Shown: positions 8,184 to 17,668, counted from the first letter of the stretch. The stretch is DNA of 64,000 nucleotides from Calothrix sp. PCC 7507 (GCF_000316575.1 NC_019682.1:3780001-3844000); one strand, 5' to 3'. A program made the numbers and translations. The notes: a model not told the origin generated them from the sequence alone.

Positions 8184-8299
8184 ATACCGTTTTTTTGTGA
8201 AGCTGCATATAATTCACCCCCCGGCTATCGCCGTCCCCCCTTGCCAAGGGGGGACTACAGGGGGGTATTATTATGTGTATCTTCATACAGAATTGGTAT
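8184..8299. mobile_element. MITE-like inverted-repeat element
   Basis: The ends ATACCGTTTTTTTGTGAAG and ATACCAATTCTGTATGAAG (read inward from each side) are inverted. The core contains a strong CCCCCC-TTGCCAA-GGGGGG hairpin at 8235-8253. No coding capacity is seen. It fills most of the gap between the ABC ATPase and TenA genes. Confidence 0.6.
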
Positions 8300-8404
8300 A
8301 AAGTCAAAAAGAAACATGAAGCATCGTTTGGGAAGACGCAAAAATCTGGCAGGTAGGCATGAGAGGAAACCATCACCAAAAAATTCTACTTCACATCTTT
8401 ATTA

Positions 8405-9034
8405 CTACCCAATCGCCCATGCGCCTTGAAAAAAATCTACCTCACATTGCATCGCATAGGCATAAGTTGATTGGATTTCCTGATTTAATACTGCATATTG
8501 ATTGACTAATTTTTCCAACTGCTCTACCAGTGCTTCAAACTCTCCACTAGTATAAGTGCGAATCCAATCGGAATACACATGATCTGGGATACCTTTTTTT
8601 GCTAGTTCTTGCCCCAAAAAAGCATAAAGCTTCATACAGGGCAACATCGCTGCTGCGGTTATGCCAATTTCTTTACCCCATGCGATCGCCATGAGAAAAT
8701 CGGTATATCGTCGGGTGGCAACATCAGGTTTTACATTTTGAAGATTGACATTCCACTGGGCTGCATAGCCCTGATGTAAACGCAATTCTTGTAGAACTCC
8801 ATCCGCTAAGTCGTGAAAAATTACAAACGCTTCCCAGTCTGGTGCTTTCGCTGCTGCCACACTATAAGCTCTGGCAAATGCTTCCAAGAAAAAGGCATCT
8901 TGCCCCACGTAGTAGGCAAATTTGTGCTGCGCTAAGGTACCGTCGCCAATGCCCTGGACAAAAGGATGGTTCAACGCGGCGATCGCCCATGATTGATGCT
9001 CATCCCTTAATATTTGTGCTATTGTCTGCAGCAT
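8405..9034 (-). CDS. tenA: TenA family aminopyrimidine aminohydrolase / thiaminase II
   Basis: A 209-residue all-helical TenA protein. The expected catalytic Cys is C133 in AAMLPCMKLY, with D46 (GQDAFF) and a C-terminal Glu in CEVDFFQGAW. TenA enzymes hydrolyse degraded thiamin pyrimidines so that the HMP moiety can be salvaged for thiamin synthesis. No thiamin riboswitch or other thi gene is visible nearby, so it appears to stand alone. Confidence 0.88.
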   Translation of the reverse strand: MLQTIAQILRDEHQSWAIAALNHPFVQGIGDGTLAQHKFAYYVGQDAFFLEAFARAYSVAAAKAPDWEAFVIFHDLADGVLQELRLHQGYAAQWNVNLQNVKPDVATRRYTDFLMAIAWGKEIGITAAAMLPCMKLYAFLGQELAKKGIPDHVYSDWIRTYTSGEFEALVEQLEKLVNQYAVLNQEIQSTYAYAMQCEVDFFQGAWAIG

Positions 9035-9102
9035 CTATATTGATAATTTTACCCGACTGGACGATTGAAATTTTATCATTGGAGCAAGATTAAACCCAAG
9101 CG

Positions 9103-9291
9103 TCGTCATCTTAAGCCTTAATATCGTCATCTTAAGCCTTAATGTCATCATCTTAAGCCTTAATGTCATCATCTTAAGCCTTAATGTCGTCATCCTAAGC
9201 CTTAATGTCATCATCTTAAGCCTTAATGTCATCATCTTAAGCCTTAATGTCGTCATCTTAAGCCTTAATGTCGTCATCTTAAGCCTTAATG
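9103..9291. repeat. Nine-copy 21-bp tandem repeat
   Basis: Nine head-to-tail copies of a 21-base unit based on CATCTTAAGCCTTAATG, with alternating TCG/TCA starts and one C/T variant in copy five. Three or four decayed copies follow to about 9360. The core TTAAGCCTTAA is nearly palindromic. Because the period is seven codons, all frames are open, and the minus strand reads as a TLRLKMT heptapeptide repeat. There is no start or RBS that makes this a convincing gene. Confidence 0.9.
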
Positions 9292-9648
9292 TTGTAAGTT
9301 TGATAAGTAATGTTGTGATATTAAGGCTTAACGTTATAACTTTTATTATCAATATTGTATGTTGATAAAACGTTTGTCGGCGTTGCTGATTAGTGGGATG
9401 ATTTTTGTCTCACGCAAAGGCGCAAAGACGCAAAGAATCAATATTCTGCTTTGTCCAAAAGTCTCAATTCATCCCGCATTTATGCAACGCTCGTTTGTCT
9501 TACGGAATCTTTATCACATTGCTTGATTGCAAGATTTGTCTTGGCGTTTACTGTAAGTCTCTAACAGCTGATTCAATCACGAACCTAACCTACGCAGGTT
9601 AAGCTTTTCGGCTCCAACTTAACTGATAACTGTTAACTGATAACTGAT
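9292..9648. other. Intergenic stretch without a recognisable gene
   Basis: It holds decayed 21-bp units (to ~9360), the common cyanobacterial word CTCACGCAAAGGCGCAAAG at 9409-9427, and TAACTGA heptamers at 9619-9649 next to the stop of the RluA-type gene. Confidence 0.6.
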
Positions 9649-11367
9649 TTAAAAAGGTGTTTGTGCTTGGAGATGCAGGGTGTTTCCAGATTGGGGATGT
9701 TGAAAGGTAAGTTCTCTGGCGTGCAGATGTAACCGACTAGTAATGGCACGACATCCATAAAGGCGATCGCCTAAAATGGTGACACCTAATCCTTGAGCAT
9801 CGGCAGCGTGAACCCTTAGCTGATGGGTACGTCCGGTGAATGGAATAAACTCTACACGGGTGTGATTTTCTGCCCTCGCTATCACTCGAAAGCGAGTTAA
9901 GCTAGGTTTACCACGTTGCCAATCGACTTGTTGATAAGGGCGATTTTGCGGATCTCCCCATAATGGCAATTCGATTGTACCGCGATCGCCTTTGACATCA
10001 CCGACAAGTATAGCTTCGTAAATTTTGTTAACTAACCGCTGCTGAAATTGCTGACTAAGTTGACGATGGGTTTGGCGATCGCGTGCCAGTAATAAAATAC
10101 CAGATGTTTCCTGATCCAGGCGATGGACGGTTGTCAAATTTGCACCATCAGGTAACATACAACGTAAACGACTTAAAACACTATCTTGGCGATCGCAATA
10201 ACGTCCAGGTACTGAAAGTAACCCTGGGGGTTTGTTGACAGCAATCAGCCATTCATCTTCATACAGAATGGGAATCTCTCCCCTCAGATACTTATCTCCT
10301 CCCTTCGCAATCCCCAATCCCCAATCCCTGGGCACTGAGCGAAGTCGAAGTGCAGTCCCCAATTCTCTGTTCAAACCTGAAAGTAAAAATCCCATCAATG
10401 GCTGACAGCGTTCTGCACAAGCTCCATAAAATTCCCCTTGGATCTTATCTTGATTTGCTGATGATGTACCCCACCAAAATTCTGCGATCGCCAGCGGTTT
10501 TAGATGATGTGTGGCTGCATAGTGCAGTAGCTTTATAGCACAACAATCTCCTGTACCAGTGGGTATGGAACCTCCTGGTATCAATTGCTGCAATGATAAA
10601 GATTGTCCCAAAAAATTCATCAGGGAGTAAGCAGCGTGCATTTGTGCTTGGAGTTGACGGGATAGTGCTTTCCGCCTTTGTTTGAGTTCCAGCATCCGTG
10701 CATCTGCCGCTGCAATCAATTGTTGCAGTGGCTGTAATATTAAATCCCGTTGACGTTTAAATTGTCGTCGTTCAATTCCCTGCTGACGGCTAACAGCGTC
10801 GAGTTCTTCCAGGGCGATTGTGAGTGCTTCTGGAGAGAGTGTTTCACAAATTTGTTGACGTTGTTGCTGTCGTTGATGTTTGCAATCTCGATGGCGATCG
10901 CTCATTGCCTGCAACTGCTGCTCAAATTCACGAGATAATGTTGCATATTGCTGTCGTTCTGGCAATTCTTTTAGTGTCATCAGTTCCTGCTTCATCGCCT
11001 CTAATTCAGCCAAAGTGTAGGCTTCTGCTGATGCAACCTCGTCTCTTCCCGGAATTGACGGCACCCAACCCTCAACTAGACTTTGACCATTTAGCAGCCC
11101 GGAGAAAGCTTTGAGAACCCTTTGCTCGCCTGTTGGTAATTCAACAAGTAGTACCCCATACATCTTGCCTTCACAGTTATAAAGGTCATTTTTAGCCAGT
11201 TGTAGCATTAAACCAGAGGCGATCGCTTCGGCTAAATGAGTGCGGGGTAGTCTTAGCAGTTCACCAGTTTGGGGACAGCGCCCTTCGTAGTCATAACTGG
11301 GGGGTGAGTCGTTGATAGGGGAGTTATTACAGTTGATGAAGTCTGAAAGCAGATGGAGAACTACCAT
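9649..11367 (-). CDS. RluA family RNA pseudouridine synthase with long N-terminal extension
   Basis: A 572-residue protein. The last ~200 residues are an RluA-type catalytic domain with the active-site Asp in VHRLDQETSGILLLA, and later FIPFTGRTHQLRVHA. It converts uridine to pseudouridine in rRNA or tRNA. The first ~350 residues are a separate region. It opens with YEGRCPQTGELLRLPRTHL and contains a Gln/Arg-rich coiled coil (about 130-240). E. coli RluA is about 220 residues, so this is a cyanobacterial fused form. No S4 domain is obvious. The target site is unknown. The stop abuts a TAACTGA array. Confidence 0.85.
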   Translation of the reverse strand: MVVLHLLSDFINCNNSPINDSPPSYDYEGRCPQTGELLRLPRTHLAEAIASGLMLQLAKNDLYNCEGKMYGVLLVELPTGEQRVLKAFSGLLNGQSLVEGWVPSIPGRDEVASAEAYTLAELEAMKQELMTLKELPERQQYATLSREFEQQLQAMSDRHRDCKHQRQQQRQQICETLSPEALTIALEELDAVSRQQGIERRQFKRQRDLILQPLQQLIAAADARMLELKQRRKALSRQLQAQMHAAYSLMNFLGQSLSLQQLIPGGSIPTGTGDCCAIKLLHYAATHHLKPLAIAEFWWGTSSANQDKIQGEFYGACAERCQPLMGFLLSGLNRELGTALRLRSVPRDWGLGIAKGGDKYLRGEIPILYEDEWLIAVNKPPGLLSVPGRYCDRQDSVLSRLRCMLPDGANLTTVHRLDQETSGILLLARDRQTHRQLSQQFQQRLVNKIYEAILVGDVKGDRGTIELPLWGDPQNRPYQQVDWQRGKPSLTRFRVIARAENHTRVEFIPFTGRTHQLRVHAADAQGLGVTILGDRLYGCRAITSRLHLHARELTFQHPQSGNTLHLQAQTPF

Positions 11368-11717
11368 TTTGCAGTCGTTGTTGTGGGAATTATGGCGATT
11401 ACTTACAAGCTAAGATCAGCCGTCAAAAGAAGCAGGGGAGCAGGGGGCAGGCTTGCCGTGAGCGTAGCCGAATGGGAGCAAGGGGGAAAACTGAGCGCCC
11501 GATTGTACTCCGCCCCAGTAAGACGACGACGAAGGGCGGGGCTTCATACCCATGTTCCGCTCCGCTCCACGGCTTCTCTGCGAGACGCTGCGCGAACGGG
11601 ACTTTCTATTGCTCCCCCTGCTCCCTGCTCCCTGCCCCTCCGCCTCTTCGGTGACTAATCATCGTCTGTCCATAGATTCATGGGTCGTGAGACACTAGGT
11701 TATTGGCATAAAATTGG
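11368..11717. other. Intergenic region with low-complexity repeats
   Basis: No gene is seen. The stretch is dominated by cyanobacterial intergenic words such as GGGGAGCAGGGGGCAGG and the inverted GCAGGGAGC/GCTCCCTGC-type segments at 11430-11640. The divergent genes on either side must take their promoters from the edges. Confidence 0.55.
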
Positions 11718-12941
11718 GTGGAGGGTCGCGGAGTGGCTCATGATCAGCGTGCAGAAAATACAGAATATATCAATCAGAGGGATTTTTCCTGGCCTTTCTG
11801 GTTCACTTTACCAATTTACCCATACAGTAAGCGGCGGACAATTCGCCAGGAAGTAATTAAGGACACAGTCTGGACTTTTGATCAGTTGCAAGGCATCTTG
11901 TATGTTGTTGTGCCGATTCGCATGACAGTTGTCAAGTTAGAAAGCGGTGGACTCCTGATTTATGCACCAGTTGCACCGACTCCAGAATGTATCCGCCTAG
12001 TTAATGAGTTGGTGACAGAACATGGCAATGTTAAATACATCGTCTTGCCTACTATCTCTGGACTGGAACACAAAGTTTTTGTTGGCCCTTTTGCTAGATG
12101 CTTTCCCAATGCACAGATATTTGTCGCACCCAATCAATGGAGTTTCCCTTTAAATCTGCCATTGAGTTGGCTCGGCTTACCCCCCAAACGTACCCAAATA
12201 CTTCCAGAAGATAGCAGCAAAGCACCCTTTGCTGATGAGTTTGATTACGCAATGCTGGGCCCTATTGACTTGGGGCCAGGTAGCTTTGCCGAAGTGGTAT
12301 TTTTGCATAGGCGATCGCATACATTATTGGTGACAGACACGGTGCTTTCAGTACCAGCAGATCCGCCGGCGATCGTCCAATTAGATCCATACCCCTTACT
12401 ATTCCACGCCAAGGATCGTGTCTCAGATATTGTGACAGACAATCAGGCCAACCGCCGTCAGGGATGGCAGCGGATTTCGCTGTTTGCTTTATACTTCCAA
12501 CCCAGCGAACTCAACATCATCAACTTGGGTCAATTATTCCGTGATGCCCTGAAAGCATCAGAGCGATCGTTTAAAGCCTATTTTGGATTATTCCCCTTCC
12601 AATGGCAACCCAATTGGCAAAGGTCATTTGATGCACTGCGAGGTGATGGACGCTTGTTCGTCGCGCCGATTCTACAGACACTCATTCTTAACCGCGCACC
12701 CAAAGAAACCCTCGATTGGGCTACAAAAGTTGCAAGTTGGGATTTTCAGTGGATAATTCCTTGTCATTTTGACTCACCCATTAAAGCAGAGCCACAACAG
12801 TTTAGACAAGCATTCTCTTTTTTAGAAAAGCAACCTGCTGTGAGTGCGGGTTTACCCGAAGCAGACTTTCAATTACTCAAAAAAATCGATACAGGTTTAA
12901 ATAAGAGTGGAATTGTCCCGCCGGCAAAAGAGAAGGTGTAG
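11718..12941 (+). CDS. DUF4336 domain-containing protein
   Basis: A protein of about 400 residues matching the cyanobacterial and plant DUF4336 family. It has the marks TVVKLESGGLLIYAPVAPT, YIVLPTISGLEHKVF and LFVAPILQTLILNRAP. The domain looks like a metallo-beta-lactamase fold that has lost most metal ligands. Function is unknown. The frame begins at a GTG (11718); another GTG at 11733 is possible, and family similarity only becomes clear from about residue 20, so the start is uncertain. It stands alone. Confidence 0.8.
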   Translation: MEGRGVAHDQRAENTEYINQRDFSWPFWFTLPIYPYSKRRTIRQEVIKDTVWTFDQLQGILYVVVPIRMTVVKLESGGLLIYAPVAPTPECIRLVNELVTEHGNVKYIVLPTISGLEHKVFVGPFARCFPNAQIFVAPNQWSFPLNLPLSWLGLPPKRTQILPEDSSKAPFADEFDYAMLGPIDLGPGSFAEVVFLHRRSHTLLVTDTVLSVPADPPAIVQLDPYPLLFHAKDRVSDIVTDNQANRRQGWQRISLFALYFQPSELNIINLGQLFRDALKASERSFKAYFGLFPFQWQPNWQRSFDALRGDGRLFVAPILQTLILNRAPKETLDWATKVASWDFQWIIPCHFDSPIKAEPQQFRQAFSFLEKQPAVSAGLPEADFQLLKKIDTGLNKSGIVPPAKEKV

Positions 12942-13009
12942 GCACTGGGGACTGGGAATCGGGAATTAGGAATTGAAAGAAAATAACGGGAGCATCTCCA
13001 TCGGTAGAA

Positions 13010-13249
13010 GATGGTGAAATTTTGACTGGCTTAAGTGTAGATGAATTACTAGCTTTAGCGGAAAGTATGTTGTCACCAAAAGCTCAGTTAGAATTAAATG
13101 ATTTACTAGCTAGAAATGCTGACAATATAATTTCTGACGAAGAAAAAGCTGCTCTAGACCGTTTATTGGCACAAATTGACCAATTAAATATTGTAAAAAC
13201 TAGAGCTAAATATACTTTAAAAATTAAAGAAATATCAAAAGTGGCGTGA
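13010..13249 (+). CDS. Small helical protein, conserved-looking, unknown function
   Basis: A 79-residue protein starting at ATG 13010 (MVKFLTGLSVDELL). A TTG at 13022 would be a shorter alternative. It is made of Leu/Ala-rich amphipathic helices (DELLALAESMLSPKAQLEL, DEEKAALDRLLAQIDQL). I recall similar short proteins in cyanobacteria but no assigned function. The size and composition would fit an antitoxin or adaptor, yet there is no toxin gene next to it. A MITE begins six bases after the stop. Confidence 0.6.
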   Translation, partial: DGEILTGLSVDELLALAESMLSPKAQLELNDLLARNADNIISDEEKAALDRLLAQIDQLNIVKTRAKYTLKIKEISKVA

Positions 13250-13254
13250 GCGTT

Positions 13255-13362
13255 TATAGCGCTTCCCATTCAAATGAAGTACAAAAATATATCACGCTGT
13301 GTAGGGGCATGGCACTGCCATGCCCTTACCGATGTATCTCACGCTTGTTGAGAAATGCTATA
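13255..13362. mobile_element. 108-bp MITE (TATAGC ends), copy 1
   Basis: The ends TATAGCGCTTCCCATT and (inverted) TATAGCATTTCTCAACAAG surround an inner palindrome GGGCATGGCACTGCCATGCCC. A nearly identical copy lies in the opposite orientation at 21418-21525. TA at both edges fits a TA-targeting (IS630/Tc1-like) transposase acting in trans. Confidence 0.8.
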
Positions 13363-13383
13363 TATTGCTGTTGAATTACTTGA

Positions 13384-13526
13384 TATAGCAATCCGATTTG
13401 ATTATTGAACAAATCTAAGTATCTGTAGGGGAGCCACCCTTGTGCGCGGGTTTCCCGCGTTGAGAGGAGTGGCGTTGGGCACTGCCCACCCTACGTATAG
13501 TTCAAAAATCAAATAGGAGTCCTATA
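13384..13526. mobile_element. MITE family with TTTGATTTTTGAAC ends, copy A
   Basis: The left end is TATAGCAATCCGATTTGATT and the right end, inverted, is TATAGGACTCCTATTTGATT, each followed by a TTGAAC box. The core carries GTGCGCGGGTTTCCCGCG and a GGGCACTGCCCACCC segment. Related copies with different cores are at 17669-17822 and 17889-18075. Confidence 0.8.
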
Positions 13527-13762
13527 GCTATATTGGATACAGCACTTTTACGTTTATGAAGCTGACAACAATTGGTGTTGCTAACCACAAAAATGCGATC
13601 GCTTCTCAACTAACCTAAATACTGTAACAAGTCTCTACGAGAACTGGGCTGTTTCTCTTCTTTGCCCGATAAAACTTGTTTTAGGTGGATTTTTCACTGT
13701 TGTTGCTGCACTACCATGATTCATCAAATTGCCTCAGCCGCTTCAACACTCTTGCTGTTTTT

Positions 13763-14203
13763 ATGCGTCGCCCATTCACATATGTTTTACTACTACTGCT
13801 TTCTCTAAGTATTATTACACTCTGTTGGCCTATAAATGATTCACAGTGTAATTCGGAAGCTTTTCTAGCATCCAAAACTAAAAAATTCTCAGTACAAGCG
13901 ACTAAGGTTGTTGTGCAGCCGTGGCGTGGTAATCATCATGTATATGGAATTTTTACGGTTCCCGATGAATACAAGCAAACGCCATTTTTTGTGTTGTCAG
14001 TCAAAGAGGTTGGTAATGAATGTTCTAAGCCATTTGGCTATAGCCAAAACTATGATGATATTTTTGCTGAACCGGGAACTTATTTAGTCAGGGACTACAT
14101 CAGAACTCGCACTGCTATCAGACTAATTCTCCGAGGTTTGTACTTTCAACTGAGTGATCAACAGAATTGGACATTGACATTTCCTCAACTTAAAGCTGAT
14201 TAA
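13763..14203 (+). CDS. Predicted exported or membrane-anchored protein, unknown
   Basis: A 146-residue protein from ATG 13763. It opens with MRRPFTYVLLLLLSLSIITL, a signal peptide or membrane anchor, then a polar domain containing VVVQPWRGNHHVYGIF and FVLSVKEVGNECSKPFGYS. Two Cys in the mature part could form a disulfide. A longer frame begins at GTG 13685, but the signal-like start favours the internal ATG. No family was recognised. Two hairpin terminators follow the stop. Confidence 0.5.
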   Translation: MRRPFTYVLLLLLSLSIITLCWPINDSQCNSEAFLASKTKKFSVQATKVVVQPWRGNHHVYGIFTVPDEYKQTPFFVLSVKEVGNECSKPFGYSQNYDDIFAEPGTYLVRDYIRTRTAIRLILRGLYFQLSDQQNWTLTFPQLKAD

Positions 14204-14220
14204 AGCACGTAGGAAAAAGA

Positions 14221-14262
14221 AAGCGATCGCAGAAAAATGGCGATCGCTTTTCTTGGTTTTTC
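14221..14262. terminator. Hairpin terminator with HIP1 arms
   Basis: AAGCGATCGC (14221-14230) pairs with GCGATCGCTT (14240-14249), and TTTCTTGGTTTTT follows. It sits 18 bases after the stop of the exported-protein gene. T-rich sequence is present on both strands, so it may work in both directions. Here two HIP1 octamers form the stem. Confidence 0.7.
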
Positions 14263-14287
14263 TGGCTTAAATGAGTTTGAAGTGTAA

Positions 14288-14410
14288 AGTATGTAGACGC
14301 TGGGTAATTTCATACTTCATTGGAAGTCGGCGGGAAACTCCAACCCAAGAGTGGGTGGAGTTTTTTATACTTCATACTAGCCTGCGGCAAACCGCTCCGC
14401 GTCTACATAC
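14288..14410 (+). terminator. Second hairpin terminator inside a longer inverted repeat
   Basis: AAACTCCAACCCA (14335-14347) pairs with TGGGTGGAGTTT, followed by TTTTTT at 14361-14366: a good intrinsic terminator on the plus strand. Outside it, AGTATGTAGACGC near 14288 is repeated inverted as GCGTCTACATACT near 14400, so the terminator sits inside a larger foldable element. Confidence 0.7.
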
Positions 14411-14411
14411 T

Positions 14412-15155
14412 TCATACTTTAGGCTGACTTTTTAACACTCCTGGTTCGTGCTGTATGGGCAAAACATCTAAAATATCAGTTTGAGAACAATACTTTAAAT
14501 CTTCATAGCATTCCAGACGTAATAAACGTTGTCCGTGGCTAGCTTGGTGTAAAAGCCCCAACAAGTTATTTTGCCACTGAGAATAAAGTGCGATCGCACT
14601 AATTACTTCATCATTGCCGGCTAATTCCTCTGGTGATAACTGAGTTTGCTGTAAAATGCTGTGGGCGATCGCACCTGCACAAACTGTATCCTCTAGAGAA
14701 AAACTCCCCTCCCAACCTGAACCCACAATCCATACAGTCTCTGGTTGCTTTTCTAGGAGAAATTGCACTACTGCAGCCCGATTAATTAAGGCTGCTGTGA
14801 GGACGATTGGTGCGTCCTGTACCCGTTTTAAGGCCCGGGTACCATTGGTGGTACTAATAAACAAGCGCCGCCCATGCACAAGTTCTGGTGTGCAGTCAAG
14901 AGGAGAGTTACCTAATTCAAAGCCAGCTACTTTCCCACCTCCGCGTTCTCCGGCTCGCAGCCGATGTTCCGGGGGCCATTTTTCGCTAACTTCTAAGAGT
15001 TGATCTAAATCGCTGAAGACTTGTACAGCTTCGCCTCCAGCTGCCAAGACTGTAGCCATTGTGCTAGTAGCCCGCAGTACATCGACTGCGATCGCACAAT
15101 CTGGGACTTGATCTATGGGAGTTAATTCCGGTGTGTGATAAACAAATAGCTTCAC
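14412..15155 (-). CDS. comB: 2-phosphosulfolactate phosphatase family protein (ComB)
   Basis: A 247-residue ComB-family protein. Family marks are [40 protein letters not shown] and [19 protein letters not shown]. ComB of methanogens dephosphorylates 2-phosphosulfolactate in coenzyme M synthesis. Cyanobacteria keep the gene without making coenzyme M, so the real substrate here is uncertain. It is a single gene read toward the terminators at 14.3 kb. Confidence 0.88.
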   Translation of the reverse strand: MKLFVYHTPELTPIDQVPDCAIAVDVLRATSTMATVLAAGGEAVQVFSDLDQLLEVSEKWPPEHRLRAGERGGGKVAGFELGNSPLDCTPELVHGRRLFISTTNGTRALKRVQDAPIVLTAALINRAAVVQFLLEKQPETVWIVGSGWEGSFSLEDTVCAGAIAHSILQQTQLSPEELAGNDEVISAIALYSQWQNNLLGLLHQASHGQRLLRLECYEDLKYCSQTDILDVLPIQHEPGVLKSQPKV

Positions 15156-15459
15156 GTCTTAGATACGCCTGATCTAATACTGCCGAGTTACATTTTAACC
15201 ACCTGATGTCATCTAATAGATGAGAAATCCAGTAAGAAACTACAGGGACTAAGGATGAGGTTACTCTATGAATGGGGCATTGGTTATTATTTATCTCCCT
15301 TGTCTCCCTCATCCCCCTGCTCCTCTAAACTTCAAACTTCTCTAGCCCTTATTAACGGTAATCTAAAAAAAGAACAGAACTTCTCAAACTGGATTTTGCC
15401 AAATAGAGATGGGAATTTTCGCGTCTAATCTGCTTATCCAAAATCTCCAATCTAAAAAT

Positions 15460-15879
15460 ATGGCTCCTTTACCCGACTACCGCCCTAAACAAATGTCTTT
15501 AGGTCCCTTGGAAGCAGAAATTTTGCACATTATCTGGGATCTAGATTCGGCTACAGTCAAAGATGTACACGATCGCATCTTAACTGACCCCAACCGGGAA
15601 TTAGCCTATACTTCTGTCACCACTGTCCTCCGTCGTCTTACTGATAAAGGTTGGTTGTCCTGTGATAAAAAAGGACGCGCCTTCTATTGGCAACCACGGC
15701 TGACAAAGCAGCAGGCAGATGTAATTAAAGCACACGAGCAATTGCAGCGATTTTTGGCAGTGGGAAACCCTGATGTGATTGCTGCCTTTGCAGATAGTCT
15801 GGATGAAGCAGCCAGCGAACAAATAGAAGCGATCGCTCAACGTATTCAAGCCGCACGTCAAGCCAGGGAGGAAACATGA
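15460..15879 (+). CDS. BlaI/MecI/CopY family transcriptional repressor
   Basis: A 139-residue winged-helix repressor (MSLGPLEAEILHIIWDL, then TSVTTVLRRLTDKGWL as the DNA-reading helix region). The C-terminal helices would dimerise. The start at 15460 (MAPLPDYRPKQ) fits cyanobacterial relatives; the frame could begin at 15409. Its stop overlaps the start of the M56 peptidase gene (ATGA). Such pairs work like BlaI-BlaR1: the membrane protease senses a signal and its activity leads to cleavage of the repressor. The inducing signal is unknown; no beta-lactamase gene is nearby. Confidence 0.88.
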   Translation: MAPLPDYRPKQMSLGPLEAEILHIIWDLDSATVKDVHDRILTDPNRELAYTSVTTVLRRLTDKGWLSCDKKGRAFYWQPRLTKQQADVIKAHEQLQRFLAVGNPDVIAAFADSLDEAASEQIEAIAQRIQAARQAREET

Positions 15880-16724
15880 TGCATCTGATGATGATTTTGG
15901 CTGCTTTGGTAATTGCCTTGGGGTTGCGAGTCTCCTGGGTTGACTCCCAAGGTAGTTGGAATCGGCGATGGCAGCGATCGCTATTTTTATTTCTTTTCCC
16001 ACCTCTGCTGCTCTTCATGACAGCGATCGCTGTACTCTGCATGGGCACCCAAGGCAAAATGGGCGGCATGTCTACAGGTTGGGTCAGCTATATATTGGCA
16101 TTAATATATCTTGCTTTTTGTGCCATTATCTGCATTAAGCTGGCTATGCAGGGATGGCAGTCTGTGAAATCCGCCCGCAATTGTCCCCTGGTTAACTTTG
16201 GCAGCAAAGAAATCAGATTACTTGACACAGGGGCACTCTTTGCCGGACAAATAGGCTTTTGGCAACCCGAACTAGTGGTGAGTCAGGGATTATTGCAAAC
16301 CCTCTCAGCAGACCATGTAGAAAGCGTCTTGGCACACGAGCAAGGACATCACTATTATCGAGACACATTTTGGTTTTTTTGGCTCGGTTGGGTGCGTTCC
16401 TGCACTGCCTGGTTGCCAAACACAGACTCGTTATGGGAAGAACTGTTAGTCTTGCGCGAACTACGTGCTGATGGTTATGCAGCATCACAGATAGACCCCT
16501 TGCTACTAGCAGAATCACTCCTGTTAGTAGTCAGCACTACCCCCACCGTATTATCGGAAATTTGCTGTGCGGCATTAGGTTCGCCAGGAGTAGGCGATCG
16601 CCTAGAGCAGAGAATAGAAGCGCTTCTAACACCACCAGAACCAACCCCAGAAACTCAATTGCCGTCTTGGAATCACTTCCTGTTAGCATTCCTCCCCCTA
16701 GTAGCTGTCATATTTCATACTTAA
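15876..16724 (+). CDS. M56 family membrane zinc metallopeptidase (BlaR1-like)
   Basis: A 282-residue protein with about four hydrophobic segments and the zinc motif H154-E-Q-G-H158, followed by ELRADGYA, which supplies the third ligand. GGGAGGA precedes the ATG, which overlaps the repressor stop by four bases, so the two are translationally coupled. It has no extracellular penicillin-binding sensor domain; BlaR1 is about twice as long. It is therefore a minimal M56 protease whose signal must come through its membrane part or a partner. Confidence 0.88.
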   Translation: MMHLMMILAALVIALGLRVSWVDSQGSWNRRWQRSLFLFLFPPLLLFMTAIAVLCMGTQGKMGGMSTGWVSYILALIYLAFCAIICIKLAMQGWQSVKSARNCPLVNFGSKEIRLLDTGALFAGQIGFWQPELVVSQGLLQTLSADHVESVLAHEQGHHYYRDTFWFFWLGWVRSCTAWLPNTDSLWEELLVLRELRADGYAASQIDPLLLAESLLLVVSTTPTVLSEICCAALGSPGVGDRLEQRIEALLTPPEPTPETQLPSWNHFLLAFLPLVAVIFHT

Positions 16725-16774
16725 AAGGGCATTGGACATCGGGCAGTATCTCCACCCCCTGTCCCCTGCCCCTA

Positions 16775-17542
16775 TTAAGCCACCTCAGAGAGTTCCCTTT
16801 CCGCCGGGTTTCGGGCTTCCAAAACCTGAGAATAGAAAACTCCCGCCAATGCTCCCCCCACGATTGGTGCTAACCAAAATAGCCACAACTGTTGTAGTGC
16901 CCAACCACCAACGAAAATTGCCGGGCCTAAGCTACGAGCAGGATTTACGGATGTGTTGGTTACGGGGATACTAATTAAATGAATTAGTGTTAAAGCCAGA
17001 CCAATAGCGACAGGAGCTAAACCCTGAGGAGCAGTGCGTTCAGTCGCACCCAGAATAATAATTAAGAAAAAGAAAGTGAGTAGCAACTCAGCGATCAAAC
17101 AAGCCAACAGCGAATATTTTCCTGGAGAATGTTCACCATAGCCATTAGCAGCAAAACCGCTTTGAACAAGGTTAAACCCTGGTTTTCCGCTAGCAATTAA
17201 AGCTAAAACTCCAGCAGATGCGATCGCACCAAATACCTGAGAACCAATATAGACAAATAGCTCAGAACTGGGAAACCGCCTTGCAGCCCAAAGACCAACA
17301 GAAACTGCCGGATTAAAGTGACCACCAGAAATTGTCCCAACAGCATAAAGTATAGTCAGTAGCGTCAGACCAAAAGCCAGAGAAACTCCCACTAAACCAA
17401 TACCTAGGGGAAATGCTGTATTTGAGCCAATCCTAACGTTATCTGCTGTAAACGCCGCCGCCAGCACCGCACTGCCGCAACCACCAAAAACTAGCCAAAA
17501 AGTTCCGATGAACTCAGCTATACAACGCTTCGTTAGTGACAT
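16775..17542 (-). CDS. aqpZ: Aquaporin Z
   Basis: A 255-residue MIP channel with six membrane segments and both NPA boxes ([12 protein letters not shown] and [11 protein letters not shown]). The Arg after the second NPA is the selectivity-filter Arg, and the overall sequence matches water-specific AqpZ. It begins [25 protein letters not shown], as in E. coli AqpZ; an upstream Met at 17572 is an alternative start. It is involved in osmotic water flow across the plasma membrane. Single gene. Confidence 0.9.
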   Translation of the reverse strand: MSLTKRCIAEFIGTFWLVFGGCGSAVLAAAFTADNVRIGSNTAFPLGIGLVGVSLAFGLTLLTILYAVGTISGGHFNPAVSVGLWAARRFPSSELFVYIGSQVFGAIASAGVLALIASGKPGFNLVQSGFAANGYGEHSPGKYSLLACLIAELLLTFFFLIIILGATERTAPQGLAPVAIGLALTLIHLISIPVTNTSVNPARSLGPAIFVGGWALQQLWLFWLAPIVGGALAGVFYSQVLEARNPAERELSEVA

Positions 17543-17668
17543 TTTTATGAACGCGCCAGAAAATTTATTCATGGATGAGCAAATATTACCAACCAGCTTT
17601 CTAGTCCGCTAACTTGGTTTAAATTTCTTCACTTAGTGAATTTTTTGTAAAGTAATAGATTGTGATGA

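Noticed and set aside
9103-9291. CRISPR array
   Set aside because: The units are head to tail with no variable spacers, and no cas genes are near. It is a simple tandem repeat; the same applies to 21266-21412.
9035-9352. Protein-coding gene with TLRLKMT heptapeptide repeats
   Set aside because: The frame is open only because the repeat period is 21. There is no ribosome site, and other frames are open too.
11353-11658. 101-codon ORF between the RluA-type and DUF4336 genes
   Set aside because: It is composed of Arg/Pro-rich translation of low-complexity intergenic repeats.
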